Shown piece after piece: positions 8,184-16,280 of a stretch of DNA of 17,291 bases; the first letter of the stretch is position 1, and every line of letters begins with the position of its first letter. A model generated the notes under the pieces. It was not told the origin of the DNA. It saw nothing but the letters and a program-made list of their open reading frames with translations, and made no database searches. The translations under genes and the position numbers were made by a program. Location: contig CALMPZ010000591.1 of NCBI GenBank assembly GCA_937871645.1, forward strand, positions 1 through 17,291. The letters are read 5' to 3'. This DNA is from an uncultured Polymorphobacter sp. GTDB taxonomy: Bacteria > Pseudomonadota > Alphaproteobacteria > Sphingomonadales > Sphingomonadaceae.

Positions 8184-8783
8184 TCAGGAAGGTGGTGCAG
8201 GCTCCGACGTTGCGGATGCAACGCCGGCCGGATGTCGATCCGTCAGTGGTGCCAGACCCAGCAATCGACACGCCGCGGCAGGATCGACAGGCAGATCGCC
8301 AAAGCCAAACTCGACGGCCAGTTCGCCGGCAAAGACGCGCCAGCTGGCAATATTGCGCCACGGCACCGCAATCAGTACCGGGATTCCTCGGTCGACGGCA
8401 TCGGCGATCAGCGGCCGCACGCCGCCGCCTTCGGCCTCGGTCTTGCCAAAGCGGTTGATGACCAGCAGATCAGGATCGGTGGCAAACGCAGCCGTGGCCA
8501 GCGCCATCGCGCGCAGCAGCTCGCCGACATCCAGCCGGCAGCCGCGCGCGCCGGCCCCCAGGTCCTGCGTGATCGCGATGCTGGCGCCGCTGGCAAGTTC
8601 TTCCAGCACCATGTCACAATGGCCGCGAGCGACCAGCGGTTGATTGTGCTGGACGAAGCCGCACAACTTCGCGCCGCGAACCGAAAGATGCGCAGCGATC
8701 TGTTGCAGCAACGGATCGACGTCATCGCCGGCCCCATAGACGATTGCCGTGATCGCTGCCGCCGGCACATCATGCAACATCAT
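8184..8783 (-). CDS. DUF2478 family protein, possible molybdenum-linked NTPase-like protein
   Basis: This 199-residue protein matches my memory of DUF2478. Features are an N-terminal beta-strand and loop AIVYGAGDDVD (13-23) where THEP1-like NTPases carry their P-loop, a conserved QHN (45-47), CDMVLEELASG (56-66), QDLGAGARGCRLD (73-85), then DLLVINRFGKTEAEGGG (105-121) and GIPVLIAVPWRN (133-144). The P-loop region lacks a classical GxxGxGKT, so NTP hydrolysis is doubtful. I recall this family beside molybdate transport and molybdoenzyme genes, sometimes mis-annotated as a Mo transporter ATPase. Here it neighbours nitrate reductase, a Mo enzyme, which fits a role in Mo supply or cofactor handling, but that is inference. 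AAGGGA precedes the tandem ATGs at 8783 and 8780. It converges with the regulator across 10 bases and is transcribed in the same direction as the protease gene 148 bases upstream. Confidence 0.75.
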   Translation of the reverse strand: MMLHDVPAAAITAIVYGAGDDVDPLLQQIAAHLSVRGAKLCGFVQHNQPLVARGHCDMVLEELASGASIAITQDLGAGARGCRLDVGELLRAMALATAAFATDPDLLVINRFGKTEAEGGGVRPLIADAVDRGIPVLIAVPWRNIASWRVFAGELAVEFGFGDLPVDPAAACRLLGLAPLTDRHPAGVASATSEPAPPS

Positions 8784-8882
8784 GGAAATCCCTTGCAGCC
8801 TCGCCGCAGGACCATCTCATGCATGCGGCGGTCGCACCCGCCAGCATCGTTTATGCCCGCGAATGCGGCGCACAGCTGGTCT

Positions 8883-8894
8883 GCAAGCGCTTGC
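8883..8894. repeat. 12-bp perfect palindrome upstream of the DUF2478 gene
   Basis: GCAAGCGCTTGC is self-complementary and lies about 100 bases upstream of the DUF2478 start and about 40 bases past the protease stop. It may be an operator or part of a weak terminator; no T-run follows it. Short GC-rich palindromes also occur by chance. Confidence 0.3.
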
Positions 8895-8931
8895 TTACGC
8901 AACCGGCGATCAATTGCTCAATACGTAGTTC

Positions 8932-11900
8932 TCACAATTGCGGACACTCGGCCTTGCAAAACTGCGCCGCACGACCGCAAGCGGCGGTTGAACCGCCATC
9001 AACGCGGCATTGATTCTGTTCTCTGGTGCAGGCGCGCAGGCATTGCGCCCGAGTGGCGGGTAGCGGCTCGACGTCCGGCACCGGTGCCGGCGGCGTAGTG
9101 TAGATGGGTGGCGCAACCGGACCGGTTATCGGCGATAGCTGCTTGAAATCCCATGCAGCACAATTGATCGCTGCTCCAGCCTTGTTGCGCAGTCGGCACA
9201 AGCCGATGCCGAGCGCGGCCCAGTCATCCCAGTTGCGCTGGACGAAGTTCACCGTCCCGTCGGCAATCGGTCGCAGGTAGATCAGACGCGGCTGGGGCAC
9301 GCCCTTGTCGCCGATCAGCGCGGTCGCGACGGCCGCACGTAAACTTGTGTCAACGCCCGCTTCGAACAGCAGGTCGATGCCTTTGCCGTAGAACCAGACA
9401 TTGTCAAAGTCCTCGGCAACCATCGACAAACCGGCCGTTGGCCCCAGGCCGGTGGCAACCAGCGATTTCATCCGGACGATCGTCTTGCCGTCGGGATTGC
9501 CGACCAGATAAAGCAGGCGCAGGCGTCCGGGGATTGCCGCACCGGCCTGGACCGCCTCGAACGCCAGCGCCGGCCGGCCGATTGTCGGCTGATCGTCCGG
9601 GCCGCGTTTTTCCCAGGCCGACGCCGACCACACCCCGCTTGCGGCATCACGCTCGAGCAATTTGATCATGCCATCAGGCGACCCATCGATACCGGGCGCC
9701 ATCGGAAAGGCACCTATGAGGTGCGTCGTGCCATCGGCATATTGTGCCGCGATCAAGGCCGGCGATGCCCTTGTCGAAAGCGTGCCGATTGAGAGCCCGA
9801 TCCGGCCGCGCACCGTCTTTGCGGCAGACCAGCTTCCGCTGGTGGCGCGCTCCATGATGTAAGGTGCCGACTCTGCCGACTTGAACGCCAGCCAGGTGCC
9901 GGTTTGATTGCCCGCCAATGCCGGATCGCCGGTGGCCTGCACGGCAAGCGGTATGGCAGTCGGGGCGGCTGCGGTCAGATCACGATACAGCAACACTTCG
10001 AACAGTGCGCCGCCTTTGCGATAAACCAGCAGCAGCTGTTGGCGCCCGCCTGCCACGGTGATCCGCTGCAGGTCGAAAGCATCGATATCACGGTTCCAGG
10101 CACCCGCAATGCGTTGCGTGACCAATGGCCCGCCGCAGGGTTCGCCGATGATCGAGCAATTGAGCGACTTGTCGGTGTAATCGACCGTTATCTGCCTGTT
10201 GGTTTCATCGATATAGGCCAGCATGGTCCGGCCCTGGAGCCGCGTCAGCGACAGCGCGCGGTCGCTCAGGCCGGCGGGCTTGATCTGGTTGACCCGGGTG
10301 AACTCGCAGGATCCGTGCGAATTATTGGCATAGGCCCGCACCGGCACGGCGGCGATCACGCCGTCCCGGTTCCAGTCGACGTCGCCGGTTTGAAAATTGA
10401 CGTTATAGGCGAACACCTCGTGCAGATTCTTGAGATAGCGCGCGCCTGAAGTCGATGTCGGCATCGCCACCGCACCGCGTTCGTTCAGGTTGACATTGTT
10501 GATCGCCGCACGGCCATAGCCATCCGAAAAAGTCGCCACAAAATTGGCACTGCCAAGATAGGCATAGCTCATCAGGCTGGGGTAGTTAGGCTTGCAATTG
10601 GCATCGGGCTCAATGCTTGCCGGCCCGAAATGTCCAAGGCCGAAATTGTGGCCAAGCTCATGTGCCGCAACGCGGGGACTGTTCAGCGGCAGGTTGAACG
10701 CAATCGCATCTACGGTTGCTTGCCCGCCAGCAGCTGTGTCCCCCAGCGCATAATGGAATAGTTTGTGGCGACGCTTGTCCATCAGCGCGCCACGCACCGC
10801 CTGGGCATCCGCCGGTTGCCATTGGCCATTGACCTTCACCGGCTGGGCAATGCTGTAACCGCCCCAATCGCCATAGGTGGTAAGATTGGCGATAGACGCA
10901 TTGTGGGGCGGCGTGACACCGGTATCGAAATGCAGCGTGATACCCGGTTTCAGATCGGGGTTGTTGAGTGACTGGGCATTGCGCAGCGCCAGTATCGGGC
11001 TGGTTTCCGGATCGGCATAGATCGCCGCAATCGCGTGCGCGTTTGCCGGACTCAGTTTTTGCGCCGCGCCGCCAGGTTGGCGCAGCATGAAATCAACCTC
11101 GATGAACATGTCCTTGTGGCGCGGATCGGCGCCCCAGCGCGGGAGTAGCTGGTAGGGCGCGGCGTCAAGCTGGCCGATGAACTCGTCGGCATCGGTCAAG
11201 CCGTCGCCATCGGTGTCACGCGGATCGACCGTGCGCGAACAGTCCCACTCCCCGGCCAGTCCGGTCAGCCGCGAGCATGTCCCGATCGCCGCTTCGAGCT
11301 CGTTGCCCAGCTTGTCACCGTCATCATCATGCCCGGTCAGCACGGCGTCATTGCGCATCAGGCGCACCACGTGCGGTCGCTTGCCCCGCGTCGATCCGAT
11401 CATGATATTCATATCCGGCGTCGCCGCCGCGCCAAAGCCGGCCCATTCGCCCGCGGTGGCCGGGTAGCGCGAAATGATGCGGCCAGCAGGATCAAAGCCG
11501 TACAGCACAAAGGTGCGTGATGCGCCGGGAAGCGGCACTGCCAGAACGACCTCGTTCCGGCGCATGGCCTGGAAGCGCTGGAAAGCGCCGCCGACATTGC
11601 TCGCCGGCCCGACATTCCGGCCATCGCAATACACGTCCGCAGAACCGCCGGCGCCGTTGCCGGCCGCGCGCATCAACAACAAATAGGGGCCGCTTGCCGG
11701 TGCTCGAAAGCTGACCCGCGCATTGAGACTCCCCGCAGAATCGTCGCCGCGCGCGAGTTCTGCAACGTTGCCGGACGCATTGCCGCCGGCGATGATGTGT
11801 AGCACCGGATCAGCGCCGGCGGAGGCATTGCGGGTTTCGCAACTGATTGTTTGCGACGCCGCAAGCTGCAGCTCGAGTTCGAAGGTCGGGCTCGCAACAA

Positions 11901-12033
11901 GGCCAAAGGCGCCGCCACCAACGCTTGGATTGCGGTGGTCGGTGATGAGCCTGGCGTCGGCGGGGCCCGCCAAAGCCCCGAAGACCACCAACATGCCCAG
12001 CACGCCCGCGAATCCCGTTGCCACATGCCGCAT
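8932..12033 (-). CDS. Large secreted metzincin-like zinc metalloprotease with calcium-binding repeats
   Basis: This 1033-residue protein begins with a signal peptide (MRHV, then a hydrophobic stretch, with a likely cut after ADA near residue 27). Residues about 50-140 resemble a pre-peptidase beta domain. Aspartate-rich calcium loops follow: DDDGDKLGNE (236-245) and DTDGDGLTDADE (273-284), like thrombospondin-3 or dockerin-type repeats. The catalytic motif HELGHNFGLGH spans 458-468, giving zinc ligands H458, H462 and H468 and the acid E459, with a likely Met-turn at M488 (SLMSY). A third acidic loop, DWNRDG, lies at 553-558. Residues about 600-930 look beta-rich and propeller-like, and the tail (about 995-1030) has six cysteines. 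The start at 12033 was chosen over an upstream ATG because AGAGGGG precedes it and the signal peptide then begins cleanly. Its substrate and export route are not evident. It appears monocistronic and unrelated to the nitrate genes. Confidence 0.85.
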   Translation of the reverse strand: MRHVATGFAGVLGMLVVFGALAGPADARLITDHRNPSVGGGAFGLVASPTFELELQLAASQTISCETRNASAGADPVLHIIAGGNASGNVAELARGDDSAGSLNARVSFRAPASGPYLLLMRAAGNGAGGSADVYCDGRNVGPASNVGGAFQRFQAMRRNEVVLAVPLPGASRTFVLYGFDPAGRIISRYPATAGEWAGFGAAATPDMNIMIGSTRGKRPHVVRLMRNDAVLTGHDDDGDKLGNELEAAIGTCSRLTGLAGEWDCSRTVDPRDTDGDGLTDADEFIGQLDAAPYQLLPRWGADPRHKDMFIEVDFMLRQPGGAAQKLSPANAHAIAAIYADPETSPILALRNAQSLNNPDLKPGITLHFDTGVTPPHNASIANLTTYGDWGGYSIAQPVKVNGQWQPADAQAVRGALMDKRRHKLFHYALGDTAAGGQATVDAIAFNLPLNSPRVAAHELGHNFGLGHFGPASIEPDANCKPNYPSLMSYAYLGSANFVATFSDGYGRAAINNVNLNERGAVAMPTSTSGARYLKNLHEVFAYNVNFQTGDVDWNRDGVIAAVPVRAYANNSHGSCEFTRVNQIKPAGLSDRALSLTRLQGRTMLAYIDETNRQITVDYTDKSLNCSIIGEPCGGPLVTQRIAGAWNRDIDAFDLQRITVAGGRQQLLLVYRKGGALFEVLLYRDLTAAAPTAIPLAVQATGDPALAGNQTGTWLAFKSAESAPYIMERATSGSWSAAKTVRGRIGLSIGTLSTRASPALIAAQYADGTTHLIGAFPMAPGIDGSPDGMIKLLERDAASGVWSASAWEKRGPDDQPTIGRPALAFEAVQAGAAIPGRLRLLYLVGNPDGKTIVRMKSLVATGLGPTAGLSMVAEDFDNVWFYGKGIDLLFEAGVDTSLRAAVATALIGDKGVPQPRLIYLRPIADGTVNFVQRNWDDWAALGIGLCRLRNKAGAAINCAAWDFKQLSPITGPVAPPIYTTPPAPVPDVEPLPATRAQCLRACTREQNQCRVDGGSTAACGRAAQFCKAECPQL

Positions 12034-12384
12034 TTGAAATGCCCCTCTATCGAACCTTCCCCCGAGAAAGTTCCGTTTCGCTGTGCAAGACCAGACGGTT
12101 GCGCGATGCACAACTGAAAGTCAAAAAATGCCGGCATTGTTCAAGTAACGATTGGCGGTATTATTATTGGATCTGCATGGATTTTCCTTATCGCGCCACT
12201 TCAACTGCACAATATATATTGCTCACACGGCATCTTGAGACGGGTGGTAGCGCAATGACTGGGAGGCATGCATATGCGCTGGCTGGCGGTTGTCGCCTGG
12301 CGCGAGGTCAGTGTGTGAGTCCCGCACGGCGTTTGCATGCCGTAAAGATAGTGACTAATTACTATCTTTGTGATAACGGAAGGC
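12034..12384. promoter_or_regulatory. Divergent, AT-richer intergenic region between protease and tetR genes
   Basis: This 351-base gap carries no convincing gene. It must hold the outward promoters of the protease (minus strand) and of the tetR operon (plus strand). It is visibly richer in A and T than its surroundings, mainly at about 12120-12225. It contains palindromes AATGCCGGCATT (12127-12138) and CAATATATATTG (12210-12221) and the tetR operator candidate at 12344-12369. I could not pick a confident -35/-10 pair on either strand. Confidence 0.6.
12344..12369. promoter_or_regulatory. Inverted repeat, likely operator of the TetR regulator
   Basis: The arms AAAGATAGT (12344-12352) and ACTATCTTT (12361-12369) are perfectly complementary, separated by 8 bases (GACTAATT). 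TAGTGACTA at 12349-12357 is a second, overlapping palindrome. The repeat ends 15 bases before the tetR ATG. TetR-family repressors usually bind such palindromes over their own promoter, so autorepression of tetR and the exporter genes behind it is the natural reading. Confidence 0.7.
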
Positions 12385-12981
12385 ATGACACGCACCAAAC
12401 TACCAGCAGACATGCGCCGCGCGGCAACCGTTGAATCGGTGATCGTGCTCGCGGCAAGCACCAACCCCGCCGACATCACCACGGCGCAGATTGCTGCACA
12501 CATGGGCGTCACCCAGGGTGCACTCTTTCGGCATTTCGCCGACAAGCAGGCGGTCTGGACGGCCGTGATGGACTGGACCGCCGATACGCTGTTGGCGCGG
12601 ATTGATGCCAGCGCCGGGCCCACGCCCCTCGATACGCTGCAGGCGATCTTTGCCGCCCACATCGATTTTGTCGTCGAACATGCCGGCGTGCCGCGTATCC
12701 TGTTCGGCGAACTGCAACGCGGTGGCGACGCCCCCGGCAAGACGCGGGTGCGGGCGCTGATGGCCGCCTATCGTGGTCGCGTGATGCGTTTGCTCGATCT
12801 TGCCAAGGCGCAGCGCCAGATCGATGCGCAGACGGACACCGCTGCCGCCGCCACGCTGTTCCTCGGCATGGTGCAGGGATTGGTGATGCAGGCGATGGCC
12901 GCCGATGATTTTACCAGCATGCCCGCCATTTCCCAAGGCCTGTTCGCGATTTACCGCGATGGGCTGGGTGTCGGACCGTGA
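12385..12981 (+). CDS. TetR/AcrR-family transcriptional repressor of the ABC exporter operon
   Basis: This 198-residue protein has the family layout: an N-terminal DNA-binding domain with helix-turn-helix at about 31-56 (ITTAQIAAHMGVTQGALFRH, then FADKQAV) and an all-helical ligand-binding and dimerisation half. The characteristic G-x-x-x-x-x-F/Y-x-x-F pattern (G45 to F51) is present. The ATG at 12385 is preferred; GGAAGG lies just before it, although close, and a GTG at 12370 in the same frame would begin inside the operator's flank. The stop codon overlaps the GTG of the next gene as GTGA, so the repressor is the first gene of the exporter operon. The likely role is substrate-sensing derepression of the operon through the palindrome just upstream. 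The inducer cannot be read from sequence. Confidence 0.9.
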   Translation: MTRTKLPADMRRAATVESVIVLAASTNPADITTAQIAAHMGVTQGALFRHFADKQAVWTAVMDWTADTLLARIDASAGPTPLDTLQAIFAAHIDFVVEHAGVPRILFGELQRGGDAPGKTRVRALMAAYRGRVMRLLDLAKAQRQIDAQTDTAAAATLFLGMVQGLVMQAMAADDFTSMPAISQGLFAIYRDGLGVGP

Positions 12982-14159
12982 CTTTGCCATTCACCATGAG
13001 CCGCCGGGGCTGGACCATGGCGGCGGTCCTTGTACCGTTGCTGGTCTTGTTTGCCTGGGTTGCCTTTCGCTCCGGCCCGCTGGCGTCGACCAATGTGACC
13101 GTTGCGCAGGTTGAAACCCGCCGCATTGCCCCGGCCATGTTCGGCATCGGGACCGTGGAAGCCCGCTATACCCAAAAGGTTGGACCGACTGCTGCCGGTC
13201 GGGTCACCATGGTGGCCGTCGACGTCGGTGACATGGTCAAGGCGGGGCAATTGCTGGCGCAGATCGACCCGATCGACCTTGACCAGCGGATCGATGCCGC
13301 GGCTGGCGGTACGGCGCGATCGGCCGCGCTCGAACAGGCCGCAGCGGCGCTCATCGCCGATGCAACGGCCCGCGTCGCACTCGCCAGGTCGCAGGCCGAG
13401 CGGACCGAGCAGTTGAAGAAAAGCGGCTGGGTCACGAACGCCTTGGTGGATCAACGCCGGCAGGAGCTGGCTGCTGCACAGGCAGGACTGGTCGCCGCCC
13501 AAGCCAACCGCGGTGCCGCTGCCATGGACAGCTCACGCCTTGGCGCGGAACGTGCGGCGCTGGTTGAACAGCGGTCGAACTTGCGCCTCGTTGCGCCGCA
13601 TGCCGGGCTCGTGGTGCGCAGAGCTGTCGAGCCGGGCACGACTGTCGTCGCCGGGCAGTCAGTGGTCGAAATCATCGATCCTGCCCAATTGTGGATCAAC
13701 GCGCGCTTCGACCAGACGCAGTCGGCCGGTCTGGCTGCGGGGCTTCCGGTGCGTATCGCGCTGCGTTCGCGGCCTGACGCGCCGATTTCCGGTACAATCG
13801 AACGTGTCGAGCCCATGGCGGACGCCCTGACGGAAGAAGTGCTCGCCAAAGCACGGTTCACGGTCACCGGAACGCTGCCTTCGATCGGCGAACTCGCCGA
13901 GGTCACGGTGGCCCTGCCTGCGGGCGCCGCAACGCTGGCCGTCCCCAACGCCGCCGTGCATCGCGTCGATGGCGCGACCGGCGTCTGGGTGATCCGCGAT
14001 GGTGACCTCGATTTCGTCACGGTAAAGCTCGGCGTGCAGGACCTTGGCGGCTGGGTGCAGGTGTTGGCCGGGCTTGCGGCAGGTGACCGGATTGTCGTTC
14101 ACAGCGCGAAGGCGCTGAAGGCCAGCAGCCGGTTCAGTATCGTCGACGCCTTGCCATGA
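12978..14159 (+). CDS. HlyD/DevB-like membrane fusion protein of an ABC exporter
   Basis: This 393-residue periplasmic adaptor has a cytoplasmic stub, one membrane anchor (about 13-30), a first half of the lipoyl-like domain (about 65-98, with VDVGDMVKAGQLLAQID), an alpha-helical hairpin rich in Ala, Gln and Arg (about 112-200), the second lipoyl half (about 203-233, LVAPHAGLVVRRAVEPGTTV), and beta-barrel and membrane-proximal domains to the C-terminus. In the family this protein bridges the inner-membrane transporter to an outer-membrane channel. The GTG at 12978 overlaps the tetR stop and would be translationally coupled; an ATG at 12996 would also keep the anchor, and neither has a strong ribosome binding site. 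It ends in an ATGA overlap with the permease gene. The B-C-A gene order matches DevBCA exporters. No TolC-like gene is in the window. Confidence 0.9.
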   Translation: MTLPFTMSRRGWTMAAVLVPLLVLFAWVAFRSGPLASTNVTVAQVETRRIAPAMFGIGTVEARYTQKVGPTAAGRVTMVAVDVGDMVKAGQLLAQIDPIDLDQRIDAAAGGTARSAALEQAAAALIADATARVALARSQAERTEQLKKSGWVTNALVDQRRQELAAAQAGLVAAQANRGAAAMDSSRLGAERAALVEQRSNLRLVAPHAGLVVRRAVEPGTTVVAGQSVVEIIDPAQLWINARFDQTQSAGLAAGLPVRIALRSRPDAPISGTIERVEPMADALTEEVLAKARFTVTGTLPSIGELAEVTVALPAGAATLAVPNAAVHRVDGATGVWVIRDGDLDFVTVKLGVQDLGGWVQVLAGLAAGDRIVVHSAKALKASSRFSIVDALP

Positions 14160-15358
14160 TCAGCCTTGCCGGCCGCGACATTCTGCACGGCTGGGGCAAG
14201 TACATGCTCACGGGTGTCGGGCTGGGTTTGCTGATCGGCGTTACACTGTCGATGGCCGGTGTCTATCGCGGCATGGTCGATGATGCCCAGGCGCTGCTCG
14301 ACAATAGCCAGGCGGACCTGTGGGTGGTGCAAAAGGACACGCTTGGGCCCTATGCCGAACCATCGAACCTGGCAGAGGATAGCGAGCGCCCGATCCAGGC
14401 GATGCGCGGCGTCGCACAAGCGGCGGGCGTCACTTACCTCACCATGCAGATCGCGCACGGCGATGAAGACGTGCGGGTGATGGTTGTCGGGGCTGAAATG
14501 GGCGCGCCGGGGTTGCCCGGCCAGCCGACGCACCTTGTCGCCGGGCGCCATATCGTCCGCGGTCATTATGAGGCCGTAGCCGATGTGAAGTCCGGCTTCG
14601 CGATCGGCGACCGCGTCAAAGTGCGCCGCAATTTCTATACGATCGTCGGGCTGACCAGCCGCATGGTGTCGTCGGGCGGCGATCCGATGTTGTTCCTGTC
14701 GCTCAAGGATGCGCAGGCCGCCCAGTTCCAGAAAGACAGCGATGCGATCCTGCGCCAGCGGGCGCGCATCGCTGCCAGCCCGCAACTCAACCCGCCGGGA
14801 AATCCGGCGGTGTCGCAGGCGGTCAAAGCTGTCCAGTCGGAAAACAACAACGTCAACGCCGTGCTGGTAACGCTATCGCCCAATGCCCAACCCGACGAAG
14901 TGGCCGCCGCCATCCGCCGCTGGCAACGCCTGACCGTCTATACGCGCGCGCAGATGGAGGAAATTCTCGTCGACAAGCTTATCGCCAATTCGGCGCGGCA
15001 GATCGCGATGTTCCTCGTTATCCTGTCGATCGTCAGCGCCGCCATCGTCGCGTTCATCATCTACACCATGACCATCGGCAAGATCCGCGAAATTGCCGTA
15101 TTGAAGCTGATCGGCACGCGCGACCGCACGATCGCGTGGATGATCCTGCAACAGGCGCTCGGGCTCGGCCTGATCGGCTTTGTCGTCGGCAAGATTGCCG
15201 CCAGCCTGTGGGCACCGTTTTTTCCCAAATATGTCCTGCTGCTGCCCGCCGACTCGATCAGGGGGTTTTTTGCGGTCATGCTGATCTGCACGCTGGCCAG
15301 CGTCCTCGCCATCCAGGCCGCGCTGAAGGTCGATCCGGCGGAGGCGATCGGTGGCTGA
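14156..15358 (+). CDS. DevC/MacB-type ABC transporter permease (FtsX family)
   Basis: This 400-residue inner-membrane protein has the four-helix topology of type VII (MacB/LolC/FtsX) transporters: TM1 at about 17-36, a large periplasmic domain at about 37-275, then TM2 (about 281-306), TM3 (about 326-350) and TM4 (about 371-391). The motif KIREIAVLKLIGTRD (309-323), just after TM2, is the conserved cytoplasmic coupling region facing the ATPase, and the ending DPAEAIGG is typical of the family. These transporters use mechanotransmission to move substrates already in the membrane or periplasm. The ATG overlaps the stop of the adaptor gene (ATGA), and its own end overlaps the ATPase start by 8 bases. 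A periplasmic stretch around 205-235 is rich in Pro, Gln and Asn. The exported substrate is unknown. Confidence 0.92.
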   Translation: MISLAGRDILHGWGKYMLTGVGLGLLIGVTLSMAGVYRGMVDDAQALLDNSQADLWVVQKDTLGPYAEPSNLAEDSERPIQAMRGVAQAAGVTYLTMQIAHGDEDVRVMVVGAEMGAPGLPGQPTHLVAGRHIVRGHYEAVADVKSGFAIGDRVKVRRNFYTIVGLTSRMVSSGGDPMLFLSLKDAQAAQFQKDSDAILRQRARIAASPQLNPPGNPAVSQAVKAVQSENNNVNAVLVTLSPNAQPDEVAAAIRRWQRLTVYTRAQMEEILVDKLIANSARQIAMFLVILSIVSAAIVAFIIYTMTIGKIREIAVLKLIGTRDRTIAWMILQQALGLGLIGFVVGKIAASLWAPFFPKYVLLLPADSIRGFFAVMLICTLASVLAIQAALKVDPAEAIGG

Positions 15359-16067
15359 CGGAATCCTCATCGAGAATGTCGTCAAGACCTATGGCAGCGG
15401 TGACACCGCCGTCCATGCCCTGCGCGGCGTCGACATGGCCGTCGCCAAGGGCGAAGTGGTGGGGCTGATCGGGCCGTCGGGTTCGGGCAAGAGCACATTG
15501 CTCAAATGCCTTGGCGCGGTGATCGAACCGACGTCGGGCAGAATGACGATCGGTGACCGCTGCATCTACGACAATGGCTGGAAGGTGCGCGATCTGCGCG
15601 CGCTGCGCCGTGACCTTATCGGGTTCATTTTCCAGGCGCCCTATCTGATCCCGTTCCTCGATGTGACCGACAATGTCGCGTTGCTGCCAATGCTCGCGGG
15701 AAAGTCCAACGCGGTCGCCCGCAAGGAAGCGCGCGATCTACTCGGTGCGCTTGATGTCGGTCACCGTGCTGCCGCCATGCCTTCGCAACTTTCCGGGGGT
15801 GAACAGCAGCGGGTGGCGATTGCCCGGGCGCTGATCAACCGCCCGCCAGTCATTCTTGCCGACGAACCCACCGCGCCGCTGGATGGCCAGCGCGCGCTTG
15901 CTGTGGTCGGGCTGCTCAATGACATGGCGCAGCAGTTCGATACCGCGATCATCATCGTCACCCATGACGAAAAGATCATTCCGACCTTCAAGCGGCTTTA
16001 CAATATCCGCGATGGGCGGACTGTTGAAGAGGTGCCAGGCGCGTCCGTGCCAGAGGTTCCGGCATAG
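15351..16067 (+). CDS. DevA/LolD-type ABC transporter ATP-binding protein
   Basis: This 238-residue cytoplasmic ATPase powers the exporter formed with the two preceding genes. It has a complete set of motifs: Walker A GPSGSGKST (41-49), Q-loop Q95, signature LSGGE (147-151), Walker B VILADE (167-172) and switch histidine H205. The D-loop region reads EPTAPLD, where MacB/LolD members usually have EPTGNLD; this variant should still be functional. The GTG start at 15351 was chosen because GGAGG lies 6 bases upstream, inside the permease gene, and the frame then begins at a typical family N-terminus (ADGILIENVVKTYG). It is the last gene of the tetR operon; a small hairpin at 16086-16100 follows. 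Alternatives such as LolD or MacB proper are less likely because the neighbours form a DevBCA set. Confidence 0.93.
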   Translation: MADGILIENVVKTYGSGDTAVHALRGVDMAVAKGEVVGLIGPSGSGKSTLLKCLGAVIEPTSGRMTIGDRCIYDNGWKVRDLRALRRDLIGFIFQAPYLIPFLDVTDNVALLPMLAGKSNAVARKEARDLLGALDVGHRAAAMPSQLSGGEQQRVAIARALINRPPVILADEPTAPLDGQRALAVVGLLNDMAQQFDTAIIIVTHDEKIIPTFKRLYNIRDGRTVEEVPGASVPEVPA

Positions 16068-16085
16068 TCCCGGTATCCCCGTGAC

Positions 16086-16100
16086 TCGGCGGGAAGCCGA
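16086..16100 (+). terminator. Small hairpin after the ABC exporter operon
   Basis: TCGGC, a GGGAA loop and GCCGA form a 5-bp stem 18 bases after the ATPase stop codon. There is no T-run, so it is at best a weak terminator or pause site. Confidence 0.25.
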
Positions 16101-16195
16101 TCGAATATGAGCCTCAGGACCGCGACAAAGTCATTCGAACGGCAGCTTTCTGAGATTGGAATTGCCAAAAGCGGCCGGTCCGGACACGGCCCCAT

Positions 16196-16223
16196 GCACT
16201 AACCCGCTTCGCGGGAGGGGTGC
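16196..16223. repeat. Hairpin upstream of the integrase, candidate mobile-element end structure
   Basis: CCCGC-TTC-GCGGG (16203-16215) forms a tight 5-bp stem, with an outer GCAC/GTGC pairing (16196-16199 with 16220-16223) across a small internal loop. It lies about 90 bases before the integrase gene. IS91-type elements have hairpins near their ends, so it may belong to the left terminus; a terminator for the upstream operon is an alternative. Confidence 0.35.
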
Positions 16224-16280
16224 GTGGATCGATGTTGCGTTGTATTTATAGGCTTTGGGCTGTGCGCGGTTAGGGCCTGA

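Noticed and set aside
8232..9098. Plus-strand open frame of 288 codons across the DUF2478 gene and the protease 3' end
   Set aside because: Overlaps two better-supported genes on the other strand and has shadow-like composition.
16107..16202. 31-codon open frame between the ATPase and the integrase
   Set aside because: No convincing ribosome binding site, no recognisable content, and it runs into the hairpin region of the mobile element.
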